Shown here piece by piece: positions 1 to 8,121 of a stretch of DNA of 64,000 bases. Each line of letters starts with the position of its first letter. Positions within the stretch are counted from its first letter, which is position 1. The notes under the pieces were generated by a model. It was not told the DNA's origin, did no database searches, and saw only the letters and a list, made by a program, of their open reading frames with translations. A program made the translations under genes and the position numbers. The DNA is from Brumimicrobium sp041655765 (GTDB taxonomy: Bacteria; Bacteroidota; Bacteroidia; Flavobacteriales_D; Crocinitomicaceae), in assembly GCA_041655765.1 (NCBI GenBank), contig JBBAEU010000008.1, forward strand, positions 49,502-113,501, given 5' to 3'.

Positions 1-1
1 A

Positions 2-2521
2 TTAAATGAATTTACTATTCAAGCAGATATCCCATCTTTTATATCAGAACAATATGATGAATATGGAAATAACCAGGTCATAACAAGTTTTTTTATCAAT
101 ATCGATGGAATCATGCCTGTTTGGCCTTATGATTATGCAGTCGTACCTAAGGATTCCGTAGTCGTTAAAGCATCGACAATTAATCCGATTGCTTCGTTTA
201 AAACGTATCGTTTTGAAATTGATACAACAGACCTTTATAATAGTCCATTTAAAAAATATGCTTTGGTAAGTGGTTTGGGTGGAGTAAAAGAAGTACACCC
301 AACTGAATGGATTAGTGCAAGTTCGAATATGCCTTCTTCATTGATATTAGAAGATAGCGTTTCGTATTTCTGGAGGGTTTCTATCGACTCCTCTGTTTTG
401 GATTGGAGGGAAAGGTCATTTCAATATATTCCGAATAAAAGAGGATGGGGACAAGCACATTTTTTTCAATTTAAAAACGGAGAATTCAGTGGAATTGAGT
501 ATGATAGAAATGAACGTAAACGGCATTTTCAGTCTCAAGATTTAACCGTTTTTGCACAAGTTCATGATAATCCTACAACCAACTATGAATTTGCATCAAC
601 CTTGTGGAGGGTAAATGGAATCGATGCTGAATATGGAATGTGTAGCACTGCACCCTCGATACATGTTGGTGTTGTCGATCCTTCAACGATGGAACCATGG
701 GGTACAGCTTATCAAGGTCAGAATCCAGACCACAATTTTGGAAACGCAAATAACGAATCCGCTTGCCGTACGCGAGTAGAACATTTCTTTATATTTAGAC
801 AAAACTCAACCGCACAATTGCAAGCGTTTGCAAATATGATAGATGCAGTTCCAGATGGACATATTTTAGTTATTTACACAGCAAGTCGCGCAATGTATTC
901 TCAATGGCAAACTTATTATCCAGATTTGTTCAATTTGTTCAATAGTTTAGGTGCAACAGGCATGACGCCAACTTCTCCACAAAGAGCATTTATCATGATT
1001 GCTAAAAAAGGCGTCGCTTCTTCTGCCGAAACCATACACGCTCAATTTGCTAAAGAATTTATCCAATTGTCAAGAACATATACAGGAGCAATTGGTCAAG
1101 GAGTTGAAACCTCAACAATAATTGGTCCTTCGATAGAATGGAAAACCGTTTACTGGAAGCAGGGAAGTTTAGAGACACCATCGAATGATTCAACAAGATT
1201 AGTGATAAGGGGCTTAAATAAAGATAAGCAACCCCTAATCGAGATTGATACTGTTTTTACATCGAACGATTCAATTTTGTACTTAAACGATTTAATTCCA
1301 GCAAGTAATTATCCTTATTTACAATTAAGGGCTAAATATTTTGATCCCGTTACAGTTTCTCCAGCTCAGGTGAACCGCTGGCACGTTCTTTATGAGGATG
1401 TCCCTGAAGCGGCAATTGACGGCTCAAACGGTGTGGTTTTACTGCCTCAAGATTCAGGTTCACTTCAGGAAGGGGTAGAGGTAAAATTTGCAATCGATGT
1501 TAAAAATATCAGTGATTTACACATGGATTCTTTGTTGGTTCACTATTGGGTAGTCGATGAAAACAACATAAAACATCCAATCAATTATCCGAGAAGAGAT
1601 TCGTTGAGAATTAACCAAGTTATAAGAGATACAATTTCATTCTCAACAGTTGGAATGCCTGGCTTTAACACACTTTGGATGGAAGTAAATCCTTATACAA
1701 AAGGAATTAATCAAGAATTTAAAGACCAACCAGAATTGACCCATTTTAATAATCTTTTGCAAATTCCATTTACTTTGAGTAGAGACGAAATCAATCCAAT
1801 TTTGGATGTTACTTTTGATGGAGAGCATATATTAAATGGTGATATTGTTAGCCCTTTCACAGAAATTGTGATTAGTTTACAAGATGAGAATCCCTTCTTA
1901 TTAATGAATGAAGACACAGATACGAGCAACTTTGGGATTTACTTAACTGATCCTTCTGGTAATCAAAAACATATTCCCTTTATGGATGGGGAAGGTAATC
2001 AGATTTTAGAATGGATACCAGCCACAGAATCGAATCTACGCTTTAAAATTATTTATAATGCAGAATTTAAAGAAGGTGGAGAGTATGAGTTGTTTGTTCA
2101 AGGTGTAGATAAGGCAGGAAATCTTTCAGGAGACATCGAATACAGAATTCGATTTGAGGTGGATTTGGAATCTTCGATTACCCATTTAATGAACTACCCG
2201 AATCCATTTTCAACTTCTACAAGATTTGTGTTTACGTTAACGGGAATGGAGGTGCCAGATGATATGATTATTCAGATAATGACAGTTACAGGACGTATTG
2301 TTAGAGAAATAACTGAAGATGAATTAGGACCTATTCATATTGGAAGAAATATTACTGAATACGCATGGGATGGTCGCGATGAATTTGGAGATCAATTGGC
2401 AAACGGCGTGTATCTGTATCGTGTAAAGGCAAAAATTAACGGAGAAGATATTAAACATCGTGCTTCTGGTGCCGACCAATATTTTAAAAGGAACTGGGGA
2501 AAAATGTATTTGATGAGGTAG
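2..2521 (+). CDS. C-terminal part of a large T9SS-secreted protein (PorU2/C25-type), 5' end cut by window
   Basis: The reading frame is open from the first complete codon, so this is the last 839 residues of a longer protein. Around residues 195-340 it resembles the interleukin-like EMT inducer (ILEI/PANDER) fold: a section on a time-limited file, then 'IDAVPDGHILVIYTASRA', then 'SLGATGMTPTSPQRAFIMI'. Beta-sandwich-like sequence follows. The C-terminus has a FlgD-like/T9SS sorting domain with the NYPNPF motif, a 'WDGRDEFGDQLANGVYLYRV' segment and a basic end, which marks type IX secretion to the surface. In related Bacteroidota proteins this C-terminal layout often sits behind a C25 gingipain-like peptidase domain; that part would lie outside the window, so the peptidase identity is an inference. 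An internal ATG at 113 is not the real start because the frame continues upstream. Confidence 0.7.
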   Translation, partial: LNEFTIQADIPSFISEQYDEYGNNQVITSFFINIDGIMPVWPYDYAVVPKDSVVVKASTINPIASFKTYRFEIDTTDLYNSPFKKYALVSGLGGVKEVHPTEWISASSNMPSSLILEDSVSYFWRVSIDSSVLDWRERSFQYIPNKRGWGQAHFFQFKNGEFSGIEYDRNERKRHFQSQDLTVFAQVHDNPTTNYEFASTLWRVNGIDAEYGMCSTAPSIHVGVVDPSTMEPWGTAYQGQNPDHNFGNANNESACRTRVEHFFIFRQNSTAQLQAFANMIDAVPDGHILVIYTASRAMYSQWQTYYPDLFNLFNSLGATGMTPTSPQRAFIMIAKKGVASSAETIHAQFAKEFIQLSRTYTGAIGQGVETSTIIGPSIEWKTVYWKQGSLETPSNDSTRLVIRGLNKDKQPLIEIDTVFTSNDSILYLNDLIPASNYPYLQLRAKYFDPVTVSPAQVNRWHVLYEDVPEAAIDGSNGVVLLPQDSGSLQEGVEVKFAIDVKNISDLHMDSLLVHYWVVDENNIKHPINYPRRDSLRINQVIRDTISFSTVGMPGFNTLWMEVNPYTKGINQEFKDQPELTHFNNLLQIPFTLSRDEINPILDVTFDGEHILNGDIVSPFTEIVISLQDENPFLLMNEDTDTSNFGIYLTDPSGNQKHIPFMDGEGNQILEWIPATESNLRFKIIYNAEFKEGGEYELFVQGVDKAGNLSGDIEYRIRFEVDLESSITHLMNYPNPFSTSTRFVFTLTGMEVPDDMIIQIMTVTGRIVREITEDELGPIHIGRNITEYAWDGRDEFGDQLANGVYLYRVKAKINGEDIKHRASGADQYFKRNWGKMYLMR

Positions 2522-2531
2522 AATTTGAATG

Positions 2532-2613
2532 TGCCCAGAGGGGGACTCGAACCCCCACGTACTTAGTACACATGTCCCTCAAACATGCCTGTCTACCAAT
2601 TTCAGCACCTGGG
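2532..2613 (-). tRNA. tRNA-Leu (anticodon GAG)
   Basis: Read on the minus strand this folds into a class II tRNA. The acceptor stem GCCCAGG pairs with TCTGGGC, with discriminator A at 2532. The D loop has TTGGTAGACA. The anticodon stem CATGT/ACATG encloses the loop TTGAGGG, giving anticodon GAG for CUY leucine codons. A long variable arm and the T arm GGGGGTTCGAGTCCCCC follow. CCA is not encoded. A TACTTTTG box lies about 20 bases upstream and could be its promoter. Confidence 0.95.
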
Positions 2614-2632
2614 CAATTAATTAATTTGGATG

Positions 2633-2640
2633 CAAAAGTA
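2633..2640 (-). promoter_or_regulatory. -7 promoter box TACTTTTG for tRNA-Leu
   Basis: Exact match to the Bacteroidota -7 consensus TAnnTTTG, about 20 bases before the tRNA 5' end. No clear TTG -33 element is seen. The same bases also serve as the T-run after the tadA hairpin, so the assignment is uncertain. Confidence 0.4.
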
Positions 2641-2656
2641 AGAATTTAATTCTTAC
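2638..2656 (-). terminator. Possible terminator after tadA
   Basis: Perfect 8-bp inverted repeat GTAAGAAT/ATTCTTAC with a 3-base loop. On the minus strand it is followed by TTTTGC. It sits 23 bases after the tadA stop codon. The stem is AT-rich and the T-run short, so termination is plausible but not certain. Confidence 0.45.
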
Positions 2657-2678
2657 TGATGGTATTTTGTGTTCAGAA

Positions 2679-3119
2679 TTACCGTTTTTTTTGAAAAAAA
2701 TCTTGTATTAAAAATCGTGATTCTTCCTCTAAAACGCCACCAAAAACTTCTGTTGTAGGATGAAAAATATTCGGGTATCTTGTAGCACCTCTTTTTGGGT
2801 CGCTTGCGCCAAATACAACCCTACTTATTTGCGACCAATTCAATGCTCCAGCACACATAACGCAAGGTTCTAAAGTAACATAAAGTGTACATTTTTGTAA
2901 ATATTTTCCGCCAATACTTTCCGCCGCTGATGTTATACAAAGCATTTCTGCATGCGCTGTTACATCGTTAAGTTGTTCTGTTAAATTATGCCCTTTTGCT
3001 AAAATTTTATTGTTTGCCACAATTACAGCACCAACAGGTACCTCGTCTAGTTCATAAGCCTTTGCAGCCTCGCGAAGGGCAATTCTCATATAATATTCAT
3101 CGTCAAATGGGTCAATCAT
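2679..3119 (-). CDS. tadA: tRNA adenosine(34) deaminase TadA
   Basis: A 146-residue cytidine/deoxycytidylate-deaminase-fold enzyme. TadA converts A34 to inosine in the wobble position of tRNA-Arg(ACG) in the cytoplasm. The zinc and catalytic signature is complete: H56-A-E58 in TAHAEM and P85-C86-V-M-C89 in EPCVMCAGAL. Length is normal for the family. The start ATG at 3119 is followed by the usual 'DDEYYMRIALREA' helix. The gene is alone on this strand apart from the tRNA downstream. The inverted repeat AATTCC-N6-GGAATT at 3120-3137 directly abuts the start codon. Guanine deaminase is the main alternative, but the PCVMCAGAL block and neighbours of this family favour TadA. Confidence 0.93.
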   Translation of the reverse strand: MIDPFDDEYYMRIALREAAKAYELDEVPVGAVIVANNKILAKGHNLTEQLNDVTAHAEMLCITSAAESIGGKYLQKCTLYVTLEPCVMCAGALNWSQISRVVFGASDPKRGATRYPNIFHPTTEVFGGVLEEESRFLIQDFFQKKR

Positions 3120-3224
3120 AATTCCTATTTTGGAATTAAAAGTATAATTAATATTATGATTGAAAAAATTTATTGAATTATTTTGTTACCTTGTGGATAA
3201 TTTAACATTATATAAATAAACATT

Positions 3225-4160
3225 ATGCTTTACAGATTAATTTTAATTACCATAGTAAGTTTTCTAATAATATCTTGTAAAAAAGAAGTAGAAAACGTTG
3301 TTGAAGATGAAATTAACAACATGGAAATAATTCCAGGGTCAACCTTTCAAGAAGATGATGGACCAAGATTGTATTTTAGGTTGGTATTAGACCCTAATCA
3401 AGAGCGATTAGACATTTTCGGTCAACCCGAAGTTATGCCATCAAATCACTCTGCAATAAACCCTGTCATGGAAGGTTTTGCCATTCATACGATTGAACTC
3501 GTTCCAAATGCATATACCGCTTTTGGGGCAGGAGAGATGGTTTATTATGCGCCCATGTTAGCTGCTAATCATGCTGTTATCTTTGATTCTTTACAAGTTG
3601 TGCAAACAGGAGATATTGTGTATAGTATCCCAATTAGCCAAGTAGAACCAGGAACGTATGAATATTCTAGGGTTTCCGTAGCTTATCAAAATTATGATGT
3701 TCCTTTCCGTGCATACGGTTTTGATTTAGTAGGTAGAGTTTCGTCGTTTCTTGGTCATAATAACTATATTTCTAAACATAAAATCAAAGATTTAACTGTG
3801 ACGGTTAACGATAGTAAAGGGCAAGGTTACTTTGCATTTGAAACACCAGAGATAGTTGTTGGATCTTATGTTCATCCTGCTGAATATAATGAATATACGG
3901 CTCCGGTTACAACGGTTCCAAATCCAATCAGCGGAACATCTCCAATTCCTTTAGGAAGTTGTACGTTAACGGGACAGTTTCCAACTTCATTCACGCTAAC
4001 AGGTAATGAGACTTCTGATATTTACATTGATTTATCTTTCAGTACAAATAACAGCTTTGAATGGGAAGACGCAAATGGAAATGGTATTTATGAGCCATTA
4101 GACGGAGATGTTGTTCATGATATGGGAGTCCGTGGACTTATTCCGAAAGTGGCTCCGTAA
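3225..4160 (+). CDS. Lipoprotein of unknown function
   Basis: 311 residues beginning with a lipoprotein signal peptide: a hydrophobic run and lipobox 'FLIISCKK' with the cysteine near residue 17. The mature protein is acidic and predicted to be mostly beta-strand. Near the C-terminus 'DANGNGIYEPLDGD' resembles a dockerin or EF-hand-type calcium loop, which suggests calcium binding; this is inference. No enzymatic motif was recognised. Similar short lipoproteins are common next to surface proteins in Flavobacteriales. It is monocistronic and converges with the small membrane protein on the opposite strand, overlapping it by 23 bases at the 3' end. Confidence 0.75.
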   Translation: MLYRLILITIVSFLIISCKKEVENVVEDEINNMEIIPGSTFQEDDGPRLYFRLVLDPNQERLDIFGQPEVMPSNHSAINPVMEGFAIHTIELVPNAYTAFGAGEMVYYAPMLAANHAVIFDSLQVVQTGDIVYSIPISQVEPGTYEYSRVSVAYQNYDVPFRAYGFDLVGRVSSFLGHNNYISKHKIKDLTVTVNDSKGQGYFAFETPEIVVGSYVHPAEYNEYTAPVTTVPNPISGTSPIPLGSCTLTGQFPTSFTLTGNETSDIYIDLSFSTNNSFEWEDANGNGIYEPLDGDVVHDMGVRGLIPKVAP

Positions 4161-4338
4161 CCTCAATGTCAAAATTATTTATAGAAGCATCATTTGAATT
4201 CTCAGATGGTGCTTTTTCTTTGGATAAAATCAAATACACTAACAAGAACATTACAACCATATATGCCATAATTTTCAACAGAGTTTTCCATTTATATGAA
4301 TGACTTTGATACTTCTTGAAATCAAATTCTTTCTGCAT
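4138..4338 (-). CDS. Small single-pass membrane protein, unknown function
   Basis: 66 residues: a basic N-terminus 'KEFDFKKYQSHSYKWK', one transmembrane helix at about residues 22-39 ('ILKIMAYMVVMFLLVYLIL' region), and a polar acidic tail. No known domain was recognised. It is believable as a gene because a complete Bacteroidota promoter (TTTG, 18-base spacer, TATCTTTG) lies just upstream on the same strand. It overlaps the 3' end of the convergent lipoprotein gene by 23 bases. Topology would place the acidic tail outside if the positive-inside rule applies. Confidence 0.6.
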   Translation of the reverse strand: MQKEFDFKKYQSHSYKWKTLLKIMAYMVVMFLLVYLILSKEKAPSENSNDASINNFDIEVTEPLSE

Positions 4339-4354
4339 AAGTTGAATCTTTTTA

Positions 4355-4384
4355 CAAAGATAAAGAATGTTCGATTAACACAAA
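4355..4384 (-). promoter_or_regulatory. Promoter of the small membrane protein gene
   Basis: TTTG at 4381-4384 and TATCTTTG at 4355-4362, separated by 18 bases, match the Bacteroidota -33/-7 promoter. The ATG follows 16 bases downstream. Confidence 0.65.
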
Positions 4385-4471
4385 AAGGACTTTATTATTT
4401 ATACTCAATACACAATGAGTTAAAATCATACTTATTTATCATTTTGTTTTCCTTGTTCCATTTGCAATCCT

Positions 4472-4479
4472 TAACTTTG
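4472..4479 (+). promoter_or_regulatory. -7 box TAACTTTG four bases before a start codon
   Basis: Exact TAnnTTTG match ending four bases before the ATG of the DUF3109 gene. If the start point lies about five bases after the box, as is usual, the message begins at or beside the A of ATG and is leaderless. Confidence 0.6.
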
Positions 4480-4483
4480 CCCC

Positions 4484-5074
4484 ATGTTAATAGAAATTGA
4501 TGGTATAATCGTTACTGACGAACTTTTTAAAAGTAAATTCGTTTGCGACTTAGAAAGTTGCAAAGGTGCTTGTTGCGTGGATGGAGACGATGGTGCTCCT
4601 TTATTAGAAGATGAAATCAAAATTATTGAGCAGTTCTTGCCGAAAATCAAACCGTATATGAGCCAAGAGGGGATTGAAGTCGTTGATAGACAAGGTGTTT
4701 ATCATACCGATGAAGATGGAGATTTCGTTACTAACTTAATGAGTGATGAAGCATGCGCTTTTGTGTTCTACGATGAAAGAGGAATTGCAAAATGTGCAAT
4801 AGAAAAAGCTTATCGTGAAGGTGATATCAACTGGAAAAAACCGATTTCTTGTGAGCTTTTCCCGATTCGCGCAAAAAAATATCCAAGTTTTACTGCTCTG
4901 AATTACGAAAAAATTGATATCTGTAATCCTGGTTGTAAACTCGGTGAAGCATTGCAAATTCCCTTGTATCGGTTTTTAAAAGAACCCCTTGTCCGTGCAT
5001 ATGGAGAAGATTTCTACCATTCATTAGAAGAAGTGGCTAAAGAAATTGAAGAGCAAAATATAACAAATGATTAA
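4484..5074 (+). CDS. DUF3109 family cysteine-rich protein
   Basis: 196 residues matching the DUF3109 family by pattern: an N-terminal cluster C21-x4-C26-x3-C30-C31 ('CDLESCKGACC'), then single or paired cysteines in 'SDEACAFV', 'GIAKCAIEK', 'ISCELFPI' and 'DICNPGC'. This spacing resembles the YkgJ-type zinc/iron chelating proteins, so metal or Fe-S binding is likely but unproven. The cellular role is unknown. The gene is followed after three bases by a methyltransferase gene, so the two are probably co-transcribed and perhaps translationally coupled. The start is set by the promoter box ending at 4479. Confidence 0.85.
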   Translation: MLIEIDGIIVTDELFKSKFVCDLESCKGACCVDGDDGAPLLEDEIKIIEQFLPKIKPYMSQEGIEVVDRQGVYHTDEDGDFVTNLMSDEACAFVFYDERGIAKCAIEKAYREGDINWKKPISCELFPIRAKKYPSFTALNYEKIDICNPGCKLGEALQIPLYRFLKEPLVRAYGEDFYHSLEEVAKEIEEQNITND

Positions 5075-5077
5075 TGA

Positions 5078-5920
5078 ATGGCAAACAAAGTTTTTAGTTC
5101 AGACTGGAATGATTACGAACTGATTGATGCAGGTGATGGAAGAAAATTAGAACGCTGGGGAAACATAATCACAATTCGCCCTGAAGTTCAAGCCTATTTC
5201 AAAAGCGAATCTTCTTATGAAGAATGGAAAAAAATTGCACATCTTGAATTTATCCAAAAAGACTCAAAAAGTGGTAAATGGGAGTTTTTAAAAGAAGTTT
5301 CTATCGAAAACTGGCAAATTTCCTATAAAAGTCTAATTCTTAATCTCGAATTGACTAAATTCAAGCATGTTGGGATTTTTCCAGAACAAGCCACAAACTG
5401 GGAATTTATCATAGAAACACTTTCTCCTTCATCAAAAATGCTAAATCTTTTTGCCTACACTGGAGTGGCTTCAATTATTGGAAAAGCTACTGGTGCAGAT
5501 GTTACACATGTTGACTCGGTGAAACAACTTATCACTTGGGCGCGAAAGAACATGGAATCGTCACAACAAAAAAACATTCGTTGGATACATGAAGACGCCT
5601 TGAAATTTGCTCAAAGAGAAGTAAAACGCGAGAATAAATACGATTTAATTATCATGGATCCTCCTGCATGGGGAATTGGCGTAAAAAATGAAAAATGGAA
5701 GATTGAAGATAAGTTGGCAGAGTTAATCTCTACTGCTTCCAAGTTGCTCAATCCCAAAGGAGTTCTAATCTTAAATACATACTCACCAAAAGTAGAGTTA
5801 GAGGACATAAAACTTCACAGCTCTTCCTTTTTCTCGCGCATTGAGTTGTCTGAATTATGGAAAAAGTCAACATCGGGTAAAAAGCTGTTTTATGGTCATT
5901 TAATGAGGGCGTGGAAATAA
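5078..5920 (+). CDS. Class I SAM-dependent methyltransferase (RlmI/RlmK-like)
   Basis: 280 residues. The N-terminal 100 residues are strand-rich ('DWNDYELIDAGDGRKLERWG'). They are followed by a Rossmann-fold methyltransferase domain: motif I region 'LNLFAYTGVASIIGKATGA', acidic 'THVDSVKQ', and the catalytic-loop motif 'IIMDPPAWGIG'. The NPPY-like DPPAWG motif and the architecture are typical of the 23S rRNA m5C methyltransferase group (RlmI-like), but the PUA domain of true RlmI is missing, so the substrate is not certain. It starts three bases after the DUF3109 stop codon, which implies one operon. An N6-adenine or protein methyltransferase is less likely. Confidence 0.82.
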   Translation: MANKVFSSDWNDYELIDAGDGRKLERWGNIITIRPEVQAYFKSESSYEEWKKIAHLEFIQKDSKSGKWEFLKEVSIENWQISYKSLILNLELTKFKHVGIFPEQATNWEFIIETLSPSSKMLNLFAYTGVASIIGKATGADVTHVDSVKQLITWARKNMESSQQKNIRWIHEDALKFAQREVKRENKYDLIIMDPPAWGIGVKNEKWKIEDKLAELISTASKLLNPKGVLILNTYSPKVELEDIKLHSSSFFSRIELSELWKKSTSGKKLFYGHLMRAWK

Positions 5921-6022
5921 TGCAGTTAACAATTTTTGTTCGATAAATTTGGCATTATACCAATTTTATTAAAGAAAACCGTTTTTTATTCGTATTTTAG
6001 CATTCCAAAAATTCAAAAGGTT

Positions 6023-8119
6023 ATGCCTGATACAGAAACCAAAGCTACAAAGCAAAATACAGTGAATATTGATAAAGAGATTGTCGAAAAAGCATTCGAA
6101 TTAATGTGTACGGCGAAAACTTTATCCGAAAAATATGAAGAAAATAAGGAAGTTACAAGCAAGTATGTTCATGCTACTTCACGTGGACACGAAGCGATTC
6201 AATTGGCGGTTGGAATGCAGCTAAAGCCACAAGATTTTGTTTCGCCATATTATCGCGACGATAGCATTTTACTTGGAATGGGAATTACGCCTTACGAATT
6301 GATGCTCCATATTTTCGCAAAAAAAGATGAGCCATTTTCAGGGGGGAGAATTTATTATTCGCACACTTCATTGAATCGAGATGATATGCCTAAAATGATT
6401 CATCAATCTTCTGCAACAGGAATGCAGGCCATTCCTACAACAGGGATTGCAATGGGGGTTCAATACAAGGAAAGTCAAAGTTTAGCCGAAGATTTTAAAG
6501 GTGATAATCCCATCACGGTATGCTCTATCGGAGACGCTGCTTGCACGGAAGGTGAATTTTCAGAAGCATTACAAATGGCAGCACTTAAACAGTTGCCAAT
6601 TTTGTATTTGGTACAAGATAATGAATGGGATATTTCGGCGAGTGCTGATGAAATTAGGGCGCAAGACATCTCCTATTATGCGCGTGGTTTTAAAGGAATT
6701 GAAGTTGTAACCATTGATGGAACAGACTTTTTAGAATCGTATGTCACAATCAGAGATGTTTTTGAAGTAATTAGAAAAGAACGTCGGCCATTTTTGGTTC
6801 ACGCAAAAGTTCCGTTGTTGGGTCACCATACTTCTGGGGTAAGAATGGAATGGTATCGGGATGATTTGGATGAGGCGAAACAACGAGACCCATACCCAAA
6901 AATAAAAGATTTGGTACGAAAAGTTGGGATGGACGAAGCTGATATAATCAACACAGAAAGTGAAATCAGAAAAAAGGTTGATGAAATTTACGAAAAAGCA
7001 CAAAATGCTCCTGATCCGACGCCAGAAAGTTTAACTGACCATGTTTTTGCACCAACGCCAATTACGGAAGAAAAAGGAGAGCGTGAACCGAAAGGAAAAC
7101 AAAAAACTTTGATGGTTGATAATGCTCTGTTTGCTGTTCGAGAAATTTTAGAAAAACATCCTGAGGCTTTGTTGTATGGACAGGATGTTGGTCATCGTTT
7201 GGGTGGAGTTTTTCGTGAAGCAGCAACATTGGCACAGAAATTCGGAAATGAAAGGGTGTTTAACACGCCAATTATGGAAGCATTTATTATTGGAAGCACT
7301 GTCGGCATGTCGGCTGTTGGACTCAAACCAATCGTGGAAGTTCAATTTGCAGATTATATTTGGCCAGGTCTAAACCAATTGTTTTCTGAATTAAGCAGAA
7401 GTTATTATTTAACAAATGGAAAATGGAATGTAAGTTCTGTTATCCGCGTACCAATTGGAGCTTATGGTTCAGGCGGTCCATATCACTCTTCGAGTGTTGA
7501 GTCGGTTGTAACAAATATCCGTGGGATAAAAGTCGTTTATCCTTCAACCGGCGCAGATTTGAAAGGTTTGTTAAAAGCAGCGTTTTACGATCCAAATCCT
7601 GTAGTTATTTTTGAGCACAAAGGACTTTATTGGTCAAAAATAAAAGGCACGGAAGGCGCAAAAACGGTAGAACCATCTGAAGATTACGTTATTCCAATTG
7701 GGAAAGGGCGCATTGTGATTGAAGCAGCACAAGATAAGATTAATAATTCAGAAAGTATTTCTGTAATCACTTATGGCCGTGGGGTTTATTGGGCGTTAGA
7801 AGCTGCCAAAAATCATCCTGGTCAAGTAGAGATTGTAGATTTACGTTCTTTAAATCCGTTAGATGAAGAAATAATTCAAAATTCGGTTAAAAAGCACAAT
7901 CGCGTGTTGTTGGTAACGGAAGAAACGATAGAATCTTCATTTACTTTAGGTTTAGCTGGAAGAATTCAACGAGATTGTTTTGAATATTTAGATGCGCCAA
8001 TTAAGATTGTTGGTTCTGTCGATGTTCCTGCAATTCCAATGCACTCAGATTTGGAATTTGAATATTTACCGAATGCGGACAAGGTGAGTAAGGCGATGGA
8101 AGAGTTGTTGGGGTATTAA
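6023..8119 (+). CDS. Fused 2-oxoacid dehydrogenase E1 component (alpha + beta subunits)
   Basis: 698 residues with both E1 chains in one protein. The alpha half (about residues 15-340) carries the thiamine-diphosphate motif 'IGDAACTEGEFSEAL' and 'QDNEWDIS'. The beta half (from about residue 360) begins 'LMVDNALFAVREIL' and carries 'YGQDVG', 'PIMEAFIIGSTVGMSAVG' and 'GAYGSGGPYHSSSVE'. It decarboxylates pyruvate or branched-chain 2-oxoacids and passes the acyl group to an E2 lipoyl protein. Substrate cannot be fixed from sequence alone; the branched-chain type is my preference. E2 and E3 genes are not in the window. I chose ATG 6023 over the upstream TTG at 5936 because a TATTTTAG promoter-like box at 5993-6000 lies between them and the upstream segment is not family-like. 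Confidence 0.9.
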   Translation: MPDTETKATKQNTVNIDKEIVEKAFELMCTAKTLSEKYEENKEVTSKYVHATSRGHEAIQLAVGMQLKPQDFVSPYYRDDSILLGMGITPYELMLHIFAKKDEPFSGGRIYYSHTSLNRDDMPKMIHQSSATGMQAIPTTGIAMGVQYKESQSLAEDFKGDNPITVCSIGDAACTEGEFSEALQMAALKQLPILYLVQDNEWDISASADEIRAQDISYYARGFKGIEVVTIDGTDFLESYVTIRDVFEVIRKERRPFLVHAKVPLLGHHTSGVRMEWYRDDLDEAKQRDPYPKIKDLVRKVGMDEADIINTESEIRKKVDEIYEKAQNAPDPTPESLTDHVFAPTPITEEKGEREPKGKQKTLMVDNALFAVREILEKHPEALLYGQDVGHRLGGVFREAATLAQKFGNERVFNTPIMEAFIIGSTVGMSAVGLKPIVEVQFADYIWPGLNQLFSELSRSYYLTNGKWNVSSVIRVPIGAYGSGGPYHSSSVESVVTNIRGIKVVYPSTGADLKGLLKAAFYDPNPVVIFEHKGLYWSKIKGTEGAKTVEPSEDYVIPIGKGRIVIEAAQDKINNSESISVITYGRGVYWALEAAKNHPGQVEIVDLRSLNPLDEEIIQNSVKKHNRVLLVTEETIESSFTLGLAGRIQRDCFEYLDAPIKIVGSVDVPAIPMHSDLEFEYLPNADKVSKAMEELLGY

Positions 8120-8121
8120 TC

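Noticed and set aside
5936..6022. Longer E1 gene starting at TTG 5936
   Set aside because: The extra segment is hydrophobic and not family-like, and a promoter-like TATTTTAG box lies inside it at 5993-6000; ATG 6023 is preferred.
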